From CAWDLX01 sp046728155 (GTDB lineage Bacteria > Actinomycetota > Actinomycetes > Mycobacteriales > Micromonosporaceae): 64,000 bases of DNA. Position 1 is the first letter of the stretch; each line of letters opens with the position of its first letter. Shown in pieces: positions 59,671 through 64,000 of this stretch. The notes beneath the pieces are model-generated. The model had not been told where the DNA came from. It saw nothing but the letters and a program-made list of their open reading frames with translations, and did no database searches. The position numbers and the translations under genes are program-made. Location of the stretch: the NCBI GenBank assembly GCA_046728155.1, contig JBKPDY010000023.1:36496-100495 (forward strand), read 5' to 3'.

Positions 59671-62538
59671 GTGCCCGAGCAGCCGACCCCTGGACCCGTT
59701 GACGTAGAGGTGAGCGAATTGACCGAGACACAGAGCGACGTGCCGCACTTCCGGTACACCGCGGAGGTGGCGGCCGATATCGAGCCGCGCTGGCAGGACT
59801 ACTGGGAGGAGCACGGCACGTTCCATGCTCCCAATCCGGTCGGCGCGCTGGCCGACCCGGGCCATCCGCGCGCCGGCGCCGAGAAGCTGTTCGTCCTGGA
59901 CATGTTCCCGTACCCGTCGGGAGCCGGCCTGCACGTCGGCCATCCGTTGGGTTACATCGGTACCGACTGCTACGGGCGGTTCCAGCGCATGATGGGCCGC
60001 AACGTGCTGCACGCGATGGGCTTCGACGCGTTCGGGCTACCGGCCGAGCAGTACGCGGTGCAGACCGGGCAGCACCCGCGCAAGACGACCGAGGCGAACG
60101 TGATCCGGTACCGCGCCCAGCTGCGCCGGCTGGGGCTGGCCTACGACGCCAGGCGGTCGGTCGCGACCACGGATGTCGAGTTCTACCGCTGGACGCAGTG
60201 GATCTTTCTGCAGATCTTCAACTCCTGGTACGACCAGGCCCGGCGGACGGCCCGCCCAATCGCCGATTTGATCGCCGAGTTCGCCTCCGGCGAGCGCTCC
60301 ACACCGGACGGTCGCGCGTGGACGGATCTGTCCTCTGTGGAGCGCCGCGAGGTGGTCGACGGCTACCGGCTGGCCTACGTCAGCACGGCCCCGGTTAACT
60401 GGTGTCCGGGGCTGGGCACCGTGCTGGCCAACGAGGAGGTCACCGCGGACGGGCGGAGCGACCGGGGCAACTTCCCCGTCTTCAAGCGCAACCTGAAGCA
60501 GTGGATGATGCGCATCACCGCGTACGCGGACCGCTTGCTGGACGACCTGGAGGTGATGGACTGGCCGGAGTCGGTCAAGGTGATGCAGCGCAACTGGATC
60601 GGTCGGTCCACCGGGGCGAACATCGACTTCCGGTCCGACGCCGGACCGATCCGCGTCTTCACCACCCGACCGGACACTGTCTTCGGGGCGACGTACATGG
60701 TGTTGGCCCCGGAGCACGAACTGGTCGACGCGATGGTGCCCGACGCCTGGCCGGCCGCAACGTTGGACATCTGGACCGGTGGACACGCGACCCCTCGCGA
60801 GGCGGTCGCGGCCTATCGGGCCTTCGCCAGCCGTGAGACCGATGTCGAGCGGATGGCCGACGTCAAGCAGAAAACCGGTGTCTTCATCGGGGCGTACGCC
60901 ACCAATCCGGTCAACGACGAGCGCATCCCGATCTTCATCGCCGACTACGTGCTGGCCGGTTATGGGACGGGGGCCATCATGGCGGTTCCCGGTCAGGACG
61001 AACGGGACTGGGAGTTCGCCGAGAAGTTCGGCCTGCCGATCGTCCGGACCGTGCAGCCGCCGGCCGGGTTCGAGGGCAAGGCGTACTTGGGCGAGGGACC
61101 GGCCATCAACTCCGGATTCCTGGACGGGTTGGCTGTCGCCGAAGCCAAAGCGACGATCATCGAGTCGCTGACCTCGAGCGGCGTGGGCGAGGCCGCGGTG
61201 ACCTATCGCCTGCGCGACTGGCTGTTCAGCCGGCAGCGGTACTGGGGCGAACCCTTCCCGGTCGTCTACGACGAGACCGGTCTGCCGGTCGGGCTGCCCG
61301 ACTGGATGCTGCCGCTGGAGTTACCCGACGTGGACGACTTCTCGCCGCGCACATTCGACCCCGACGACGCCGGGTCTGAGCCGGAGACGCCGCTGTCGCG
61401 CGCCACGGAGTGGGTCAATGTGGAGCTGGACCTGGGTGACGGTTCCAAGCGCTACACGCGGGAGACCAACACCATGCCGCAGTGGGCGGGCTCGTGCTGG
61501 TACGAGATGCGCTACCTGGACCCGGTCAACGACAAGATATTCGTCGACCCGGAGAACGAGCGGTACTGGATGGGGCCGACCTCGCCCGCTGACTGCGGCG
61601 GCGTCGACCTGTACGTCGGCGGGGTGGAGCACGCCGTGCTACACCTGCTGTACGCGCGGTTCTGGCACAAGATCCTGTTCGACCTGGGTTACATCTCCTC
61701 GTACGAGCCGTTCCGCCGGCTGTTCAACCAGGGCATGATCCAGGCATACGCGTACCGGGACGGGCGGGGCCTGGTGGTGCCGGCCGAGGAGGTGGAGGAG
61801 CGTGGCGGCGGCTACTTCTACGACGGCGTCCCAGTCGTGCGCGAGTACGGCAAGATGGGCAAGTCGCTGAAGAACGTCGTCACCCCGGACGAGATCTGCG
61901 TCGCGTACGGGGCGGACACCTTCCGTGTGTACGAGATGTCGATGGGTCCGCTGGACGTGTCGCGCCCGTGGGAGACGCGGGCGGTCGTCGGACCGTTCCG
62001 GTTCCTGCAGCGGGTCTGGCGGCTGGTGGTCGACGAGTCCACAGGGGACAGCCGGGTCGTCGACCGGGAGGTCGACCCGACGACGCTGCGGTTGCTGCAC
62101 CGAACCATCGAGGGCGTCCGGTCCGACATGGAGGGACTGCGCTTCAACACCGCCATCGCGAAGCTGATCGAGCTGACCAACGGGGCTACCGCCATCAGCG
62201 CTGAGGGCACACCCCGGGCGCTGGTCGAGCCGCTGATCCTGATGGCGTCTCCGTTCGCCCCGCACCTGGCCGAGGAGCTGTGGCAGCGGCTGGGCCACAC
62301 CGAGACGCTGGCCTACGAACCGTTCCCGGTGGCCGATCCGGCGCTGCTGGCGGCGGAGTCGGTGACCTATCCGGTGCAGGTCAACGGAAAGCTGCGCGGC
62401 CGGGTCGAGGTGGCGCCCGATGCGCCCGAAGCGGAGGTCCGCGTGGCCGCTCTGGCCGCCGTTCAGTCCACTCTGGACGGACGGGAGCCGAAGAAGGTCA
62501 TCGTCGTCCCCGGCCGGATGGTCAGCATCGTCATCTGA
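59671..62538 (+). CDS. leuS: Leucyl-tRNA synthetase
   Basis: A 955-residue class I synthetase charging tRNA-Leu. The HIGH-type motif is YPSGAGLHVGHPLGY, KMSKS appears as GKMGKSLKN, and the CP1 editing domain (GRSTGANIDF; TRPDTVFGATYMVLAPEH) and a Leu-specific insertion are present, ending with VNGKLRGRVEVAPDAP. GTG 59671 is taken as the outer start; GTG 59710 and TTG 59719 are inside, and TTG 59719 has a good GAGGTGAG site five bases upstream. Expression is probably controlled by the attenuator just upstream. Confidence 0.97.
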   Translation: MPEQPTPGPVDVEVSELTETQSDVPHFRYTAEVAADIEPRWQDYWEEHGTFHAPNPVGALADPGHPRAGAEKLFVLDMFPYPSGAGLHVGHPLGYIGTDCYGRFQRMMGRNVLHAMGFDAFGLPAEQYAVQTGQHPRKTTEANVIRYRAQLRRLGLAYDARRSVATTDVEFYRWTQWIFLQIFNSWYDQARRTARPIADLIAEFASGERSTPDGRAWTDLSSVERREVVDGYRLAYVSTAPVNWCPGLGTVLANEEVTADGRSDRGNFPVFKRNLKQWMMRITAYADRLLDDLEVMDWPESVKVMQRNWIGRSTGANIDFRSDAGPIRVFTTRPDTVFGATYMVLAPEHELVDAMVPDAWPAATLDIWTGGHATPREAVAAYRAFASRETDVERMADVKQKTGVFIGAYATNPVNDERIPIFIADYVLAGYGTGAIMAVPGQDERDWEFAEKFGLPIVRTVQPPAGFEGKAYLGEGPAINSGFLDGLAVAEAKATIIESLTSSGVGEAAVTYRLRDWLFSRQRYWGEPFPVVYDETGLPVGLPDWMLPLELPDVDDFSPRTFDPDDAGSEPETPLSRATEWVNVELDLGDGSKRYTRETNTMPQWAGSCWYEMRYLDPVNDKIFVDPENERYWMGPTSPADCGGVDLYVGGVEHAVLHLLYARFWHKILFDLGYISSYEPFRRLFNQGMIQAYAYRDGRGLVVPAEEVEERGGGYFYDGVPVVREYGKMGKSLKNVVTPDEICVAYGADTFRVYEMSMGPLDVSRPWETRAVVGPFRFLQRVWRLVVDESTGDSRVVDREVDPTTLRLLHRTIEGVRSDMEGLRFNTAIAKLIELTNGATAISAEGTPRALVEPLILMASPFAPHLAEELWQRLGHTETLAYEPFPVADPALLAAESVTYPVQVNGKLRGRVEVAPDAPEAEVRVAALAAVQSTLDGREPKKVIVVPGRMVSIVI

Positions 62539-62552
62539 CCGGGTGGCGTCAT

Positions 62553-62577
62553 GTTGTGGCCCCTATGGGGGCGCAAC
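62553..62577 (+). terminator. Hairpin downstream of leuS
   Basis: GTTGTGGCCCC-TAT-GGGGGCGCAAC forms an 11-base stem with one mismatch, starting 15 bases after the leuS stop. No T-run follows. Confidence 0.55.
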
Positions 62578-62691
62578 CTTGACGTAAGTTCGACGGGAGT
62601 TCGGCGTCTAACGCGTGTCGAGCCTTCGCCGACGCGGCGCAGCCACGTACGGTCATGGCGGCGTTGACCACAGCAGGAGTTACCACAGAGC

Positions 62692-62883
62692 ATGGAGACC
62701 GACAGAGAGCGTGAGGAGTTCCGTCGGATGCACCTCAACATCAAAGTCGAGCGCGTCGAAGGCCTGATCGCCTCTTACCAGAAGGGCATCAGCTTCTATA
62801 TCAAGCGACTTAACAACTACTACGATCTGATGGGGCGCGTGGCCGAGCGCCTGGGCGAGCCGGAACCGGAGGAGCTGCCATGA
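62692..62883 (+). CDS. Small coiled-coil protein A
   Basis: A 63-residue helical protein (ETDREREEFRRMHLNIKVERVEGLIASY then GISFYIKRLNNYYDLMGRVAERL) that I do not recognise. It is highly charged and likely a coiled coil. Codon use is less GC-biased than in neighbours. ATG 62692 has a weak site; AGGAG is 15 bases away. The stop overlaps the next start (ATGA at 62880). Confidence 0.65.
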   Translation: METDREREEFRRMHLNIKVERVEGLIASYQKGISFYIKRLNNYYDLMGRVAERLGEPEPEELP

Positions 62884-63068
62884 CCGTCGAAGAACTGGAT
62901 GCAGAGCTCGCTCACATGCAAGACCACCTCAGGCGGGCGTACGACGACGCCATCGCCGAATGCATCGCCGAACTTGAGACCGAGACGAACCGATACCGTC
63001 GGGAGTTCGTACAGGCTCAGCTCGAGTACTACCGCGCCATGCGTGCGCGCCACGACGAAGGGCCGTGA
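62880..63068 (+). CDS. Small coiled-coil protein B
   Basis: A 62-residue acidic-basic helical protein (VEELDAELAHMQDHLRRAYDDAI then ETETNRYRREFVQAQLEYYRAM), also unrecognised. It starts on the ATGA overlap with protein A and its stop overlaps the ung start by four bases, giving a tightly coupled three-gene run. The pair may form a heteromer. Confidence 0.65.
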   Translation: MTVEELDAELAHMQDHLRRAYDDAIAECIAELETETNRYRREFVQAQLEYYRAMRARHDEGP

Positions 63069-63772
63069 CAGTCGCTCGTAGAGTCGGGCCCGTGCCCCTC
63101 GACCTGATCGAGCTTCTGCCCGCGGCTTGGCGCATGGCGATGGCGCCTTACCTCGACATCGAGGTCGTCACTCAGTTGGCCACGTTCGTAACAGCCGAGT
63201 ACGCCGTTCAGGAGGTGTACCCACCGCTGCCCGATCTCTACGCGGCGCTCCGGCTGTGCCCACCGGACCAGACCCGGGTACTCATCCTCGGCCAGGACCC
63301 CTACCATCAACCCGGTCAGGCCCACGGACTGAGCTTCAGCGTCCGGACAGGGGTCGCGGTTCCGCCATCTTTGCGCAACATCTTCAAGGAGATCCGCAAC
63401 GATCTCGGTGTCGACGTACCGCCCGGCGGGGACTTGACGGGCTGGGCCGAGCAGGGCGTCCTCCTGCTCAACGCCGTGCTCACGGTCCGGGCCGGTCACG
63501 CCGCTTCGCACGCCGGCAAGGGCTGGGAGCACGTCACTGATGCGGCGATCCGGGCACTCAACGATCGACCCGAGCGGGTCGTATTCCTGCTCTGGGGCGC
63601 CTACGCGCGACGAAAGGCTGGCCTGGTGACCGCACGGCAACACGTCGTGCTCGAAGCGGGACACCCCAGCCCGGTCAACGCGCGCGGCTTCCTCGGCACA
63701 CGTCCGTTCAGCAGGGGCAACGCCGCCCTCGTCGAGGCGGGTCGGACTCCGGTCGACTGGACTCGCCGCTGA
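63065..63772 (+). CDS. ung: Uracil-DNA glycosylase
   Basis: A 235-residue family 1 UDG that excises uracil from DNA. The water-activating loop GQDPYHQPGQAHGLSFSV (Asp78) and GVLLLNAVLTV are clear, and the DNA-intercalation loop appears as EAGHPSPVNARGF with the catalytic His. Length is normal. GTG 63065 overlaps the upstream stop; GTG 63092 is equally in frame and gives a more typical N-terminus (VPLDLIELLPAAWR). Confidence 0.96.
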   Translation: MTVARRVGPVPLDLIELLPAAWRMAMAPYLDIEVVTQLATFVTAEYAVQEVYPPLPDLYAALRLCPPDQTRVLILGQDPYHQPGQAHGLSFSVRTGVAVPPSLRNIFKEIRNDLGVDVPPGGDLTGWAEQGVLLLNAVLTVRAGHAASHAGKGWEHVTDAAIRALNDRPERVVFLLWGAYARRKAGLVTARQHVVLEAGHPSPVNARGFLGTRPFSRGNAALVEAGRTPVDWTRR

Positions 63773-63817
63773 TCCGTTACCGGGTGCCGACGGTGGTGTC
63801 GGGCACCGGCCGCTCGG

Positions 63818-64000
63818 TCACGCCGCCTCGCCTCCGCGCTCGTTCCGCTCCTTGGGCCTGACGGCCCTACGATGCTCGCTCGCTGTCGGCTCGGTCACGC
63901 CGCCTCGCCTCCGCGCTCGTTCCGCTCCTTGGGCCTGACGGCCCTACGATGCTCGCTCGCTGTCGGCTCGGTCACGCCGCCTCGCCTCCGCGCTCGTTCC
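63818..64000 (-). repeat. Tandem 77-base RTGA-ended repeats at the right edge
   Basis: On the minus strand, GTGACCGAGCCGACAGCGAG starts recur exactly 77 bases apart (63821, 63898, 63975 as 5' ends), and each unit encodes VTEPTASEHRRAVRPKERNERGGEAA with its TGA overlapping the GTG of the next. The array runs off the window. After the last unit, a 14-codon frame ends at TAA 63777-63779, convergent with ung. Confidence 0.92.

Noticed and set aside
63818..64000. CRISPR array at the right end because of evenly spaced repeats
   Set aside because: The 77-base units are contiguous with no unique spacers and no cas genes nearby.

Overview
The window is a 64 kb piece of a high-GC, gene-dense actinobacterial chromosome, most likely from the Micromonosporaceae or a close relative. 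The grounds are GTG/ATG starts with 4-base stop/start overlaps, families such as DUF397 with DUF5753, SAV_6107-type HEPN, Rv2175c and DUF5304, and a gene order that matches what I recall of the actinobacterial glkA-aroG-bfr-kinase-idsA-metF neighbourhood. No rRNA, tRNA, CRISPR array, transposase or prophage was seen. Nearly everything looks chromosomal and core, with lineage-specific intergenic repeats scattered through it.

Layout. 1-9 kb: lipid and sugar genes (acyl-CoA ligase cut by the window edge, SDR, SRPBCC protein, Lys-tailed DUF5304 protein, ROK glucokinase, a degenerate EEP-fold protein, a flavin monooxygenase coupled to an alpha/beta hydrolase that lacks its nucleophile, a PlsC-type acyltransferase). 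9-18 kb: a large adenylate cyclase/AAA regulator, a Crp-type regulator, RNase AS-like nuclease, PPi-type phosphofructokinase, ProC, and a DUF5753/DUF397 regulator pair. 18-25 kb: class F sortase with a DUF4397 surface protein, class II DAHP synthase, threonine aldolase, HtpG. 25-34 kb: bacterioferritin with its ferredoxin (IdeR-type box), endonuclease IV, PASTA kinase, Rv2175c-like protein, heterodimeric lycopene cyclase, polyprenyl diphosphate synthase, MetF, CDP-alcohol phosphotransferase. 34-39 kb: a tightly coupled five-gene carotenoid-modification operon. 39-48 kb: YbaK, EamA transporter, then an SOS-type operon HEPN-ImuA-ImuB-DnaE2. 48-58 kb: polyprenyl glycosylphosphotransferase, methyltransferase, nucleotide pyrophosphatase-like protein, DinB, DUF3040, and MoxR-DUF58-TgpA. 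58-64 kb: GOLPH3-like protein, leuS behind an apparent ribosome-mediated attenuator, a small coiled-coil pair, uracil-DNA glycosylase.

How genes work together. Carotenoid genes lie on both sides of metF: idsA makes the C20 precursor, crtYc/crtYd cyclise, and crtA/cruF/glycosyltransferase/desaturase modify the acyclic end. DNA repair is strongly represented (nfo, ImuAB-DnaE2, DinB, Ung). The most unusual signals are a roughly 77-base repeat family that starts and ends in RTGA, encodes a short peptide and sits in stop/start junctions; a second family of about 108-base imperfect palindromes; the leuS attenuator with a leaderless leader peptide; and a cyclase gene whose zinc ribbons can only be reached from a non-canonical start.
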